Source of the DNA: Nelumbo lutea
Lineage: Eukaryota; Streptophyta; Magnoliopsida; Proteales; Nelumbonaceae
Length of the DNA: 64,000 nucleotides
Reading direction: 5' to 3'
NCBI GenBank assembly: GCA_022828595.1
Contig: JAKGHH010000008.1
Coordinates: 26,714,378 to 26,778,377, forward strand
Positions within the stretch are counted from its first letter, which is position 1. Each line of letters starts with the position of its first letter. The notes beneath the pieces were generated by a model. The model made no database searches. It saw only the letters and a program-made list of their open reading frames with translations, and was not told the DNA's origin. This document shows positions 32,996 to 44,625 of the stretch, piece by piece. The position numbers and the translations under genes are program-made.

Positions 32996-32998
32996 TTA

Positions 32999-34109
32999 AA
33001 GACTAGAAAATAGTTCTCAACTATAAACAAACGGTTAAAAAAGAATAAGAAACAACAATTTTATAAAAGGTTTTGTTCCAATTACATCCAATACCATATG
33101 CCAAAGTAACCATGAGAATAGATGACCCATGGCAGAGAGTAACGTGGATGTGCAGTGTATCCATGATGAAATAGGAAAAAAACACACCTATATATGCTAT
33201 TTGAAATAGGTGGACTGTTCAACAATTATTTTGTAGGAAAAAAGAAAATCCCTTCTAGGAGGTCCAAATTTCCACTAGGAAAGAAATTTTTATCAACTAA
33301 AATATGATTTAGATCACCATCTCTCATACAATCCAATGCCTAAAGTAGGAAATTACCCAATACCAGAAATTTACAATTAGCCAAATAATTGTAAATTTTG
33401 TAACCCTTTTGTATTCAGATAACAGTGATGGAAATGAGAAAAAAGCTGCAATGGGTATAAGACAGCAAACGGATGGAACTCAAATAACTAAGAAACAATG
33501 AGACTTTTGGGTTAAAAAATAACTAGGAAACAAACTCGGAGTAAGCTTGAATCAATGAGACTAATTGGTCTGTTTTTTGTAACTCTAAAAATAGAAGCTT
33601 CAACACAGAAACCTCAACTTGCACTCTATTGCTAAAGAAAACAATATAGACATGACCCAATTGAAAGAGGTTATAGAGCTAATTAATACATTCACATGTT
33701 TAAAGATGTTTCAATTTTATATGAGAACTGATTATTGAAAAGTTGAATGCATAACATACGTATCTCCCATGGTTGGTTCAATTAACTACCTAAACGTAGA
33801 GGGCATTTCTGAAGAATCTCTGAGATGGGAAGCTCCATGGTTGAAAGCACACCTGCACCCGAAATGAATTAATATGGGGAGACAGGACAACCCTAATAGA
33901 GACCTCATTGGGGTTGAAAAGGGGCTGTCAGTTCAACATTGACTAGAACCAAATAAAAATCTGTAGCCATACATTGTGAATCAGCTGTGTTATGAGATGA
34001 TAGAACATGTCTAAAAATTAAACCTCTCATTCGAAAGATCAAGCTTCATTGCAAAAGCACCATATTTACACCGTTTTTTGTTTATATTGTCAAAGTATTT
34101 CTGAGGCAA
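32999..34109. other. Non-coding segment
   Basis: AT-rich, no coding signal. It contains one arm (33805-33834) of a 30-bp perfect inverted repeat whose other arm lies in the LINE remnant at 34190-34219. Confidence 0.5.
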
Positions 34110-35060
34110 TGATATGATTACCAGAGATGTCGGCCCGGGGTATTATATATGCTGATGATATTAATTTATGATTGTGGCACTAAGCATGAAGCTTCCCATC
34201 TCAGAGATTCTTCAGAAATTTTGCTCTTGGTTTGGCCAAGAGGTTAGTTTTGATAAATCCCCCATCTTCTTCAATAGAAATTAGAAATGTTCATCGTAGA
34301 AGTCAGGTGGGAATAACGACCCTCTTGGGTGTGAAACTGATGACAGGATAGGAAATTTATTTGGGCTACCACTTTCATGAATGGTTATCAACAAAGTTAG
34401 AGGCCATTTTGAAAGTTGGAAGAGTCAATTTTTATCTCATGCAGGAAGTCTATACTGATTCAAAGCACAATCAATTCATTTCCTTCATATGTTATGTCCA
34501 CTAAACTTTTCTCTCAAGCTCATTGTGACCAGTTAATGATGCTAACTCAGAAGTTTTGGTAGGGTTATGTGGATGATCAGTGGCATTTTTACTTTAAGAA
34601 TTGGAGATCCTTTTGTGTTTCGAAATTAATTACAATTTACAAGGGGGTTGGGTTTCAAAGATTTTCATAGAGTAAATTTAGCCTTATGAGGTTCTGTTGG
34701 AGGTTTTAAACAAAAGAAAATCAACTTTGGGCTCAAATATTAACTTCCAAATCTTTATCATCAAACCATAACTTTTGGACAATGACTATTCAGTCATCTC
34801 TATCTCATACGTGGTTAAGTATGTTGAAATGTTGAGATTATCTTCACAAAGGCTACAACTGACTAATTGGTAATAGATGGTCAATTGATTGTTTGCAAGA
34901 TTTGAGGCTCTCTATGGGAGAACTGCTAGAACTGTCACCTTCGGCTCCCAATCATTCTCTTCCAATACTCTAGATGGCCCATTTGGAAGGTAAGATGTAA
35001 GGTGGTGATGGAAAATGAGGAGTTCCGTCCTTCATTAGTGGTATTTACTGCTCACTCTCA
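34110..35060 (+). mobile_element. Heavily decayed LINE RT remnant (LINE E)
   Basis: In shifting plus-strand frames the sequence retains the order of a LINE RT after the catalytic box: Y-A-D-D-I near 34150, a K-R-L-V-L/F-D-K-S-P-like stretch near 34240, T-L-L-G-V-K and L-G-L-P-L near 34320-34370, then the thumb-like stretch up to about 34700 and weak similarity onward. Every frame has many stops. It is much older than LINEs A-D. Confidence 0.65.
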
Positions 35061-36559
35061 GATCCAGTTCATTTCTTCTACACTAATTAGTGTATGCCCT
35101 TAGCTCCAATAGGAGTGATGTAATCAATTGATATTTGTTATTGAATAAATTTAATTTATTATTATTTCACATGTATATGATATGTTTATGTGTAATACCC
35201 CTTAATTTGGTCATAGCTTAAAACATTTTTAGTCTATTGATAAATTTTAGGAATTTATCAAGCCAAGGTTAACACTCTTGTACTTGCTAAATGATAGATT
35301 TGTTTGACTCAATTGCTTGAATTAGACTTATGGTACAATGAGTTGGTGTTTGAAAAACACTGGATGGATCATTTTCAGTTAAACCCTAGACCCTGAAGTC
35401 AAAGGGGGTAAAGCTGGAAAGTTGCATTTCCTCCCCTCACCTGATAATGATATTAAAATGGATGTTTGATTGATTTGCTTTTGATGTGACAAGTATGTTT
35501 AATCCGGTTGTAAAAATATTTTAGTGAGTTAAAACTAAAAAACCGCTTTAGATATCTCATTCTTAAAGCGTGTGAATTCAACAATGTTGAAATGGAATGC
35601 AAGAACTAAGATTTAATTCGGTCATGTAGACTCTTTAGAGAGTTGATGGCTTGTCAATTGTTGTATTGCAAGAAAATTGGAGAGGATAGTGAAGTGCTAC
35701 CTAGGTCGTAACACATTCTGTAACTTCTTTATTTAAGGAGTTCAAATAAATTTCTTTTTTGGAGTATTTTAGTAAATAAGTTTCAAGGGTAAAATTGGTA
35801 TTCTCTTTGAAAAGAATAATATAATTATATCAACTCTTCCTATTTAGAAAGTTAACAAAAGGGAGAAAATTGTAAATTTCCTCAAAATTATAGGCATGGT
35901 TTTCATCAAGATCAAAACCTAAGGAGGTTATGATTGTAAAAAAAATCCAGGGAGTATTATATATATATATATAATGTTATGGCATGTCAGACATGGCAAT
36001 TCTAGATGGGGTGGGGGTGCAAGATTTTCTCTAAAAGCCCATGGAGTTTCAATTTGACATGGCAATCTCCCTATTTTTGCTCCATTAATTTAGGGAGAAA
36101 TCCAACACATTCTTAATTTAGAAAGAACAACCCAACGGCACTCCGATTTTTGATAAAACAGGAAGAAAACAACCTAGTACCATTCTGAATCGTGATTCTC
36201 ATTGCTCTCCATTTTGGACGGAGTAGGGGCGGTTTCTTCATAGTTCTTTTGCACAAAGCAGGGGTAAAGTATTGACTAATGATTCTTCACAGAAATTTGC
36301 TACTATGGTATGTTTTATTCCGAAGTTTCAATCGTTGTTTGAAAGTTCTTTGTCTTCCTATGGAGTGAAAACTTTTCGGCAACCTCCCTACTGTTAAAAA
36401 CAACCTTTTTATCCCCTAATTCAGATTTCTAACTACTCCCTTTTATCTTTTTACTGAAACACTTTACCTGGGAAAAGCTTCTCTTTTGATTTTTTCGAAT
36501 CTCCTAAAACCTTTAGAGCAACCATAGTATATAACGGATTCATCACATACGTAAACATT
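35061..36559. other. Non-coding segment
   Basis: No supported gene. It is AT-rich, with a short TA run near 35960-35972. Confidence 0.5.
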
Positions 36560-37330
36560 TATTGTTTTCTAATGGTGCACGATCTGGCGGCTCTCACGTG
36601 TTTGATGACTCGGATGTCGAATCGGATGCTTGCCTTGTCGGTGGCCGAGCTGAGTTGGGCTGAGCAAAGGTTGGCTGAGCTGTGCTGTTCTGCAAGAGAA
36701 AGAGTTAGAGTGCTCGGGTTGTTTGTACTCGGGGTGGGCACTCCGATGCTTAAATCAGCAAGATGTTTTTAGGAGTTCTAGAAGATTTAGAGAGTGAAAG
36801 AGCTTAATTGCACATACCTCTTCAAATGGAAATGAGCTCTTTATATCGGCATGAGTGGTCAGAGACTTCTTACAACAGATCTCATGTTCTCATGGAGCTG
36901 TTTCCATTAAGTCGGGAGATTAATGATGCCGGTTACATAATCTGCACGGGGGTTTGAGGTCCGCCCAATTAACTCTGATGCGTGTGGTGCGGGTAGGTCG
37001 ATCTAACGGTCGACTCATCAATGCTTCGAAGCTTCCGGACTGGCAACGAATCTATGTGATAAGTCAACGAGCATGCCTTGTAGATTGCTTGTGGTACTTC
37101 TCATAGCTCTGCCAATTCGAAAGTAGGTCCCCTTAGTTCAGTGTCCTATTAGCTCGGCCAAGCCGAGGTATTCTAGGTCGGCCTATGCAAGATGGTATGT
37201 GCCAACCTATTGAGGTCATCTACTTATTCAACGCCGAGGTATTTTCTTGGATGCCACATGTCGTGATGTCATTCAGAGGTACTTCCCATTAAAAAAAATG
37301 GTATTAATGGGGCAGTATCAAAACAAGAGG
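36560..37330 (-). repeat. Possible solo LTR of a Tat-like gypsy element
   Basis: GC-richer than its surroundings. On the minus strand it reads TATAAAGAGCTC near 36845 (TATA-like) and then TTAAGCATCGGAGTG, which resembles TTAAGCATCGGAGCG of the LTR at 37977-38464. It has several copies of CTCGGC/GCCGAG. No matching target-site duplication or partner was found, so ends are approximate. Confidence 0.35.
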
Positions 37331-37689
37331 TATTGGTAGCAACAGAAAAATATCTAAGGAAGGTTCAAACCGGTCATTTCCCATGGATAGAAAAGTGGTG
37401 GTCGGTGATGAATCGAGAACCGAAGGAACTTGAGAATTTCTTCAAGGAGGAGGGGCAGATAGAGTTCAAGCCTCCAAAGTTTTACGGAGGACTGAGCTGC
37501 CGCCTCATGTGTTTTCTCAATTCAGTCTGGGCTAAAAATATGGGAAGGTCGTAGTGTGTCTCAGGTTAACAAGACGGGATTAATGGATCGGATTATGGAT
37601 ATCCGATCCGGGTCTGACCATACCTTTTAAGTGTGGTTAGACCATTTGTTATTACACAAACTGATTCAGTCCATTCGGTTAGACGAGTC

Positions 37690-37976
37690 AGTTTAATGTT
37701 TATTTTAGTTCAATTACTATTATAATAATTGTAAAATCGTTAATATTACTATTATTAATAATTATTATTATTATTATAGTAGTTCTAATTAAAAATAATT
37801 ATTATAGACAAGTGTGGCTAGATAATTGGTTTAATTTATAAATTAGTTTAGTAATTATTATAACAATTATAGTTATTAATAGTTATGGTTAAACCAGCAG
37901 GTTTAATATTTAATTTACTTCAATAATTTTCAGAACAATTATAATAATTATTAATTATTATAATAATTATAATTAT
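37690..37976. other. AT-rich flank of the Tat element
   Basis: Dense ATTATTATAATAATTAT motifs. It ends with the left target-site copy ATTAT (37972-37976). The same style of sequence resumes at 50236. Confidence 0.7.
37972..37976 (+). repeat. Target-site duplication ATTAT, left
   Basis: Identical to 50236-50240. In AT-rich DNA a 5-bp match alone is weak, but it falls exactly at both LTR ends. Confidence 0.8.
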
Positions 37977-38464
37977 TAATGAAGGGTGATTTGGCACGAC
38001 CTAGTAAGTAAAAATCACGTGGACGTGATCTAACCGAAGGATGACAACTCAACGAAAAGAGCCTAAGTCAGCAGTATTTAGAGCTCGGGTGTTTGGTCAC
38101 CTCGGCACAAGCCATCTCGGCATAAAGACACCTCAACATAGAGGCACCTCAGTACCTAATCCAGTTTGGGGCCCAAGAACCGAAGTAAAATGTAATCGAC
38201 CCCAAAAGCTTCACAGTAGACTCCAAACCTCATGGGATCATGCCACGTAATGGCTGCCCTTATCCTCTCCCCGCCCGGATCGGGCGGAGACAATAGACTT
38301 CATTAACTGACACGCTACTCCCCAACTTAAGCATCGGAGCGACCTCCCCGGGTTAGCCACCATGGGTTCTTTGAGCTTCACTATTTTGTAGACCGAACCA
38401 ACTCAGCACGCAATCAAGTTCCAGATCATCCTCTAGCTAGGAGCATCCAGATCGTTCTCCATCA
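37977..38464 (+). repeat. 5' LTR of the Tat element (488 bp, internally deleted)
   Basis: Begins TAATGAAGGGTG (TG changed to TA) and ends CTCCATCA. Relative to the 3' LTR it lacks about 169 bp between short near-identical repeats AACTTAAGC / AACTAAAGC, and keeps a few bases the other has lost. Confidence 0.9.
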
Positions 38465-38482
38465 TTTGGCGTCGTTTGTGTG
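38465..38482 (+). other. Primer-binding site, gypsy Tat/Athila style
   Basis: TTTGGCGTCGTTTGTGTG directly follows the LTR and resembles the TGGCGCCGTT core used by elements primed with non-Met tRNAs. The tRNA is not certain. Confidence 0.55.
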
Positions 38483-38522
38483 AAATGATCAAAAGGTCAT
38501 TCCAACCTTTACCTTACATTCA

Positions 38523-40500
38523 ATGGACTCTTCCAGCAATACCATGAAAGGTATCGACATGAACATCACCAAGGGGCAAGATCAAAAATCAACTCCCCCT
38601 CAAAGTCCCATGGTGTGTATCGGTCAATTTACCATTCCCCTCGCAGTTTCGGGGGTCCCATCATTGTCTTTACTACAAACCATCCCGCAAGTGAGTGTCC
38701 CGCTCCCCTAGTGGGCACCACCTTCTCAGAGCCCTCCATGATTCCCCATGGAGTCGAGCACTCCCAATTAAACAACCTGGTTCAGTGCATTCGGGCGATG
38801 CTAATCTAGATGCAACAGGCCTAACAGTTCCAACAATACTTCCTTTACCAGCAATATCAGCAGCAGTTTCCACCATTGCAGCCGAGGCAGCAATCAGTTC
38901 CACCTTAACATGCCACTCAGCATTAGGGGTAGAATCGGAGCCCGCACAAACCAACTCAGGATGTCTGTCGATCTCCCCATCGAGGTAAGGGGACATCACA
39001 GGTACCAATACCTCCCGATAGCCAAACTTCACCATGGGGCAGGATGGACAGGCAACACACTCCCCCAATCTCTTAAGGGGGGAACCCAAGAAACAGGCTC
39101 GAGGTCAGCCAGTCCGACAGAAGTAACCAACTACAGCATTCGCGGCCTAAGAACAATAGGTCACGGAGAGAAGATCATCATGTCGGAGCCCAAGGTGCAA
39201 ACTCAAAGCAAGCCCCCTCTATGCCTCACCATGACCAGCGTAGGCTTCACACCCAGGAGGAGTTAGCGAGAAGGAACCCCGATCCACCTAGCGATAGTGC
39301 TCGGGAGAGCGAGAGAGCCAGGGTCGAGATGCCAGACCAGACTGAGGCTAGTAGCACCAATGCCGAACCTGCAAAGAAGCAACAGCGGAGGCCTCACAAG
39401 ACTCGCCGCTCTTCGGCCAAAAATAGTCCAATAGTAAAGCCCAGCCAACCAGTGGTGCGGACCAAAGAAAGAGAAGAGGTAAGCTTAGCGACAATGAAAA
39501 CTACACCTGCTTTTTTGAGCTGATCATCCCCCTGTCACCCGAGCTCCTAGCGGCCCCGATGCCAAAAGACTTCAAGGTCCCCACGTTAGACAAGTATGAT
39601 GGGTCATTTGACCCTAATGACCATGTGGATGCCTTCCAGTCTCAGATGCACCTCATCGGCGTTGACGAAGCCTGCATGTACATAGCCTTCTCCACCACAT
39701 TCAGAGGAGTAGTTTTGATCTGGTATAGGAACCTCACACCGGGCTCCATCAAGAGCTGGGCTCAGTTTGCCGACCTATTCACAGCACACTTCATCACTAG
39801 TAAGAAGTGCCCGAAGTCATAGGAGAGCCTTCTGAATGTGGTGCAGAAGGAAGGAGAGTCTATCAGAAGCTACATCAAGTGTTTCAATGAGACATGCCTT
39901 CAGATACTGGACCTCAATCCAGTGGTGCGCCTCACTACAGCGAAGAAGGGGATCACCCACAAAGAGTTTAAGTGGCACGTGGTAGCAAACAAACCAAAGA
40001 ATATCACCGAGTTCCTTGAGCTGGCTGATCAGTTCATCGGCACTGAAGAATAAATCAACTAGTAGATTGACAATCCATCGGGAGAAAAGAGGAAGAGAAA
40101 AGGCAAAGGGATAAGCAACGACAAACAAAAAAGAAAGAAAAGTAAGTCCCCAAGTAGAAAAAGAAGCAAATCCCCACGTTCGAGAAGTAAGTCCCCCTCA
40201 CGCGGCTACAAGTTAGGTCGGCGTTCCAGGACCCCTCCAGTAGAGTGAACTAACTACACTCCCTTAACGCAAAGGAGGAGAGATCCTAATGGCTATCAAG
40301 GACTCCTCCATCGTCAGATGGCCACCCAAGCTAAGGAGAGACCCTGCCACAAGAAACCCAAACATCTACTGCCACTTCCACCGGGATCACAGTCATAGCA
40401 TGGAAAACTGCAAGAATCTCCACGACAAGATCGAAGAACTCATCCGCCATGGGTACCTAAAGAATTACATCTTGCAGGAAGAGAGAGGGCAGGGAGACTG
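38523..40500 (+). pseudogene. Tat gag (broken)
   Basis: Starts with M-D-S-S-S-N-T-M-K-G near 38523, then passes through a variable, repeatedly frameshifted region. The recognisable gag core lies at 39559-40053: D-K-Y-D-G-S-F-D-P-N-D-H-V-D-A-F, F-x-G-V-V-L-I-W-Y-R-N-L-T-P-G-S-I, F-T-A-H-F-I, and S-I-R-S-Y-I-K-C-F-N-E. A stop at 39820 divides it. A basic K/R/S-rich stretch follows. 40289-40500 holds Y-C-H-F-H-R-D-H-S-H-S-M-E-N-C, the gag C-terminal motif of this lineage. Known role: capsid formation. Confidence 0.85.
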
Positions 40501-40603
40501 ACAGGGAGATCGTTAGGGAGACTAGAGAAGGAACACCCCTGAGACTAGCTGGCAGAACAAGCAGCCACCTCGGTAGTTACAAGAGGAGAGACCAGTCCAC
40601 GGT

Positions 40604-41205
40604 GTGATCAATATGATCACTGGCGGGTCCATCATTGCGGGGTGCAGATCAGCAGTAGGGAGGACATCGATCTGTGAATTGGAGAACAAAGGCGAAAACC
40701 CGCCAAAGCGACTTCGGCTCAAAGAACCTATCTACATTACCAAAGATGATGCGCATGGGATTCAGTATCCACATGATGATGCCTTAGTCGTGAAACTCAG
40801 AATCAATGACTTCGAAATGAAGCGGATCCTAGTGGACTCGGGTAGCTTGGCAGATATCCTCTTTAAGAAGACCTTTGATAAGCTACAGTTACAATGGAGC
40901 GACCTGAAGCCAGCAGACACACCCTTAGTAGGGTTTAGCGGAGAAGAGGTCAAGCCCCTTGGTCGAGTCACAATATCAGTGGAGGTAGGCATGTGGCCGA
41001 ATGTCGTACAATTCAAGCACACTTTTCTGGTGGTCGCGACTCCATCCCCTACAACGCATATATAGGTCGGCCTATCACACACGTTCTACATGCGATAGTG
41101 TCCACCTATTACTTAGTGATGAAGTTCCCAATTGATTATGGTGTGGGGGTCATGCGAGGTGACCTGCTCGAATCCCGTAAATGCTACATGGCTGCCCTGA
41201 AATGA
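40604..41205 (+). pseudogene. Tat protease (broken)
   Basis: The aspartic protease motif appears as I-L-V-D-S-G-S-L-A-D-I-L-F near 40830, followed by T-P-L-V-G-F-S-G-E. The frame shifts near 41040, after which A-Y-N-A-Y-I-G-R-P continues in another frame, ending in C-Y-M-A-A-L-K, the usual junction before RT. Catalytic Asp is present, but the frameshift inactivates it. Confidence 0.85.
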
Positions 41206-41399
41206 AAGGCAAAGCTGGCGGAGGATGTCGAGCTCGAACAACTAGTGGAGCATACAGAGGAGCGAGATGCCCCAACAGAAGAAACATTCCACATACCGGT
41301 TTCTGAACCGAGCTAACCAAAACTCTTCAGATCGGTGCCTTGATCAACGAACTGCTCCAAACTTAACTTGTAATTTTCTTACTCAAAAATCTAGATATC

Positions 41400-42155
41400 T
41401 TTGCTTGGTTCGCGGTGGAGATGCTTGGAATCGACCCTAAAATAATAACTCACAAACTTAATGTGGATCCTTTAGTCAGGCCAGTAAGATAAAGAAAATG
41501 CAACCTTGCCATAGAGCGGTGGAGGGCAGTTGATGAGGAGGTCAGGAAGCTCCTCGCTGCAGACTTCATTACGGAAGTCCATTACCCAAGCTGGGTTGCC
41601 AACCTGGTGCTGGTAAAGAGGGCCAATGGAAAGTGGTGCATGTGCGTCGACTACACCGACCTGAACAAAGCTTTCTTGAAAGATTGCTTCCCACTGCCCA
41701 AAATTGACTGCCTAGTAGACGCAACCTCGGAGCACAAGTTGCTGAGTTTTCTAGATGCCTACTCCAGCTACAACTAGATTGTGATGGACCCGACTGACCA
41801 GGAGAAGACCGCGTTTGTAATCAAACTCGGGCTATACTATTATAAAGTTATGCTCTTTGGTTTGAAAAACGTTGGGGTAACGTTCCAACGACTTGTAAAT
41901 AATGTTTTTGAGCCATTGATCGGCAATAAAGTGGAGTGTTATGTTGATGACATGGTCATGAAGACTCAATATTTGAACTCTTTATTAAATGATTTAAATC
42001 ATGTTTTTCAACTTTTAAGAAAATATAATATGAAATTAAACCCGAACAAGTGCATCTTTGGGATCAGGTCGGGTAAATTCCTAGGTTATATAGTGAACCG
42101 ATATGGCATCGAAGCCAACCTGGAAAAAATTAAAGTTATTTTAGATATGAGATAA
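41400..42155 (+). pseudogene. Tat reverse transcriptase (broken)
   Basis: Across frames: F-A-W-S-like entry, then L-A-A-D-F-I-T-E-V-H-Y-P-S-W, W-C-M-C-V-D-Y-T-D-L-N-K-A, F-L-D-A-Y-S-S-Y-N (then a stop at 41776), E-K-T-A-F, F-G-L-K-N-V-G-V-T-F-Q-R-L, and the catalytic box Y-V-D-D at about 41941 (intact). F-L-G-Y-I-V closes the domain. The stop after S-S-Y-N and several upstream breaks prevent translation. Confidence 0.88.
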
Positions 42156-42239
42156 CCCCGAAAAATAAAGGAAGTCTAAAGGCTAACTGGTCGGGTAGCT
42201 GCCCAAGGCCGATTCAGTCTAAATCAGCGGGTCGATGCC

Positions 42240-42750
42240 TGCCTTTCTTCAAGGCAATAAAAAAGAACGAGTACTTCGAATGGACCAAGGAGTGTCAGCT
42301 CACGTTTGACAAGCTGAAAAGGTACCTAAGTATTGCATTGGTTCTAACCCGACCTAAAGAAGGAGATGAGTTAAAGTTGTATCTCGTCGCAAGTGACGAG
42401 GTAGTCAGCTCGGTACTGATCAGAGAAGTAGACTAGGTCTAATGACCCGTCTACTATGTTAGCAAAGTTTTGCAGGATGCCAAAACCAGGTACAACTCAC
42501 TGGATGCCAAAACCTAGTGTACGCGCTAGTCATAGTAGCCCAGAAACTATGTTCATACTTCCAGGCCCACACTATCGTCGTCCTCACCAACAAGACTCTA
42601 AGGCAGATTTTGCTCAAGCCCGAGGTGTCTGGAAGATTAACAAAGTGGCCCATCGAACTGAGCGAATATGACATCTGGTTTGAGCCCCATCCAGTGATCA
42701 AAGCCCAAGTCTTGGTGGATTTCATGCAGAATGCACGCTCAGCATGCTGA
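42240..42750 (+). pseudogene. Tat RNase H 1 (broken)
   Basis: Follows RT with F-F-K-A-I-K-K, F-E-W-T-K-E-C-Q-L-T-F-D-K-L-K, L-K-L-Y-L-V-A-S-D-E-V, a broken S-R-V-L-Q-D-like stretch, then Q-K-L-C-S-Y-F-Q-A-H-T-I-V-V-L-T-N-K-T-L and I-E-L-S-E-Y-D-I. This is the degenerate RNase H shared by all gypsy elements. Stops occur near 42436 and 42520. Confidence 0.8.
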
Positions 42751-42775
42751 TCCCAGAACTAACTAAGCTCGCCAA

Positions 42776-43160
42776 TATTGGATGAGGAGGCCTGGATCCT
42801 CCACGTAGATGGCTCATCAAATCTATGAGGAAGCGGTGTCGGACTGATACTGTACAGGCCAAGTGAGATGAAGCTAGAGTACGCTCTTTGGTTCGAATTC
42901 GAAGCATCGAACAATGAGGCACTAATCACCGAACTCAACTTAGTGAAGGAGATGGGAGCCAAACACCTCATTGTATGCAGCGATTCACAGTTGGTGGCCA
43001 ACTAGGTTAATGGTGCTTACGAGGCTCGCAACTAGATCATGGCAGCATACCTAGCCAAGGTCAGAGAGATTCTGCCAAATTTTCACTCTTGCTTCCTCAG
43101 GCAGATACCGAGGTCCGAGAACGTTGAGGCCGATGCATTGTCTTGATTGGCCAGTACCAA
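42776..43160 (+). pseudogene. Tat second RNase H (archaeal-type aRNH)
   Basis: A second RNase H fold: W-I-L-H-V-D-G-S-S-N, then G-V-G-L-I-L-Y, N-N-E-A-L-I-T-E-L, L-I-V-C-S-D-S-Q-L-V-A-N, and N-V-E-A-D-A-L-S. The acidic residues D (V-D-G), E (N-N-E-A), D (C-S-D-S) and D (E-A-D-A) are all present, while stops at 42825, 43003 and 43033 break the frame. An additional RNase H between RT/RNH and integrase is a known acquisition of the Tat lineage. Confidence 0.85.
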
Positions 43161-43399
43161 CGAGAACACGAAGCGGGTAGTATATATCGAAGACCTGCCT
43201 CACCCTAGCATTCTTAGGAGGGGGCAGAAGAGGTCGCTCCCATGTCAGTAACAGAACCGAATTAGATAAACCCGCTTGTCGATTATCTGCTCCACACGAC
43301 CCTACCATCAGAATGTAATGCATCTTAGAGGGTAGAGCAATAGCCAGCTTGATATGTTCTGATTGATGGGCAACTGTATAGGAGATCCTTCACGCTCCC

Positions 43400-44625
43400 C
43401 TACCTACGTTTCTTATGACTTTTAGAAGAGGATCAAGTACTGTGCAACATCCACGAGGGACTCTGTGGAGGACACCTGGGGGGCAGGGCACTTGCCTAGA
43501 AGGCACTGAGGCAAGGATATTACTGGTCTACCATGAAGGCAGATGCCCTTGAGCTCGTCAAGAAGTGTAACAACTGCCAAAGGCATGCCAACATCCACCA
43601 GCTACCTGTTGCCAATCTGAAATACCTCACCATCCTATGACCTTTTGCTCAATGGGGGATAGACACTACTGCCACAACTAGGAACCTCCTCTACCTAGTT
43701 GCTGTGGGGAAAGGTCCGAGGATGTCTACCTACGTTGCTTACGACCTTCAGAAGAGGATCAAGTACTGCGTGACATCAACGAGGGACTCTGCGGAGGACA
43801 CCTGGGGGGCAGGGCACTTGTCTAGAAGGCGCTGAGGCAAGGATATTACTGGCCTACCATGAAGGCAGATGCTCTTGAGCTCGTCAAGAAGTGTAACTAT
43901 TGCCAAAGGCATGCCAACATCCACCGGCTACCTACTGCCAATTTGAAATACCTCACCATCCTATGACCTTTTGCTCAATGGGGGATAGACATCCTCGGAC
44001 CTTTCCCCCTAGCAACTAGGTAGAGGAGGTTCGTGGTCGTGGCAGTAGATTACTTCACGAAGTGGGTAGAGGTTGAGCCCTTGGTAACTATTACAGCTCG
44101 CAACATACAAAACTTCTTCTGGAAAAACATAGTGTGCCGCTTTGGACTAACTCGGGTGCTAATATCCAATAACGGGAAGCAGTTTGAAGACATCAAGCTC
44201 TAGAACTGGTGTGCTAAGATGGGAATCCAACAAAATTTCACCTTGGTAGCACACCCACAAGCGAACGGATAAGCTAAAGTAACAAATAGGGCAGTTCTTC
44301 ATGGACTGAAAGTTTGCTTGGCCCGAGCTAAGGGATTATGGGTGGATGAGTTGCCTAGTGTCCTTTGGGCATACCGAACCACCATCAAGACCACGATGGG
44401 TGAAACACCCTTCAACCTCACGTATGGTACAGAGGTAATGATCCCAGTAGAGATAAAAGCACCAACATTGCGACTCAAGGCTTACGACGGGGTAGTAAAT
44501 GATGATGAGCTTCGTACCAACCTAGACCCGATATAAGAGGTACGGCAACCTAGACCCGATATAAGAGGTATGAGACTGAAGGGATGGGAGATCCATCATA
44601 TGGATGGCCAAACCCTACAGGAAGG
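43400..44625 (+). pseudogene. Tat integrase, N-terminal zinc site and core (rearranged)
   Basis: The zinc region (G-G-H-L-G-G-R-A-L, then G-Y-Y-W, C-N-N-C-Q-R-H-A) occurs twice, at 43400-43664 and 43726-43990, because of a tandem duplication. The core continues from the second copy: G-I-D-I-L-G-P-F-P, V-V-A-V-D-Y-F-T-K-W, I-S-N-N-G-K-Q-F, and H-P-Q-A-N-G, then T-N-R. The second catalytic Asp (S-D-N-G in relatives) is Asn and the catalytic Glu position reads Lys, so this integrase is dead. 44318-44536 is an open part up to T-N-L-D-P-I. A 26-bp tandem repeat follows at 44520-44572. Confidence 0.85.

Noticed and set aside
37333..37554. 73-codon plus-strand frame with W- and K-rich sequence
   Set aside because: It does not resemble a known family and lies between repeats. 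Coding status is unsupported.
38673..39523. Overlapping frames on both strands in the Tat gag N-terminal region
   Set aside because: GC-richer element DNA gives chance open frames. Only the plus-strand gag order is supported.
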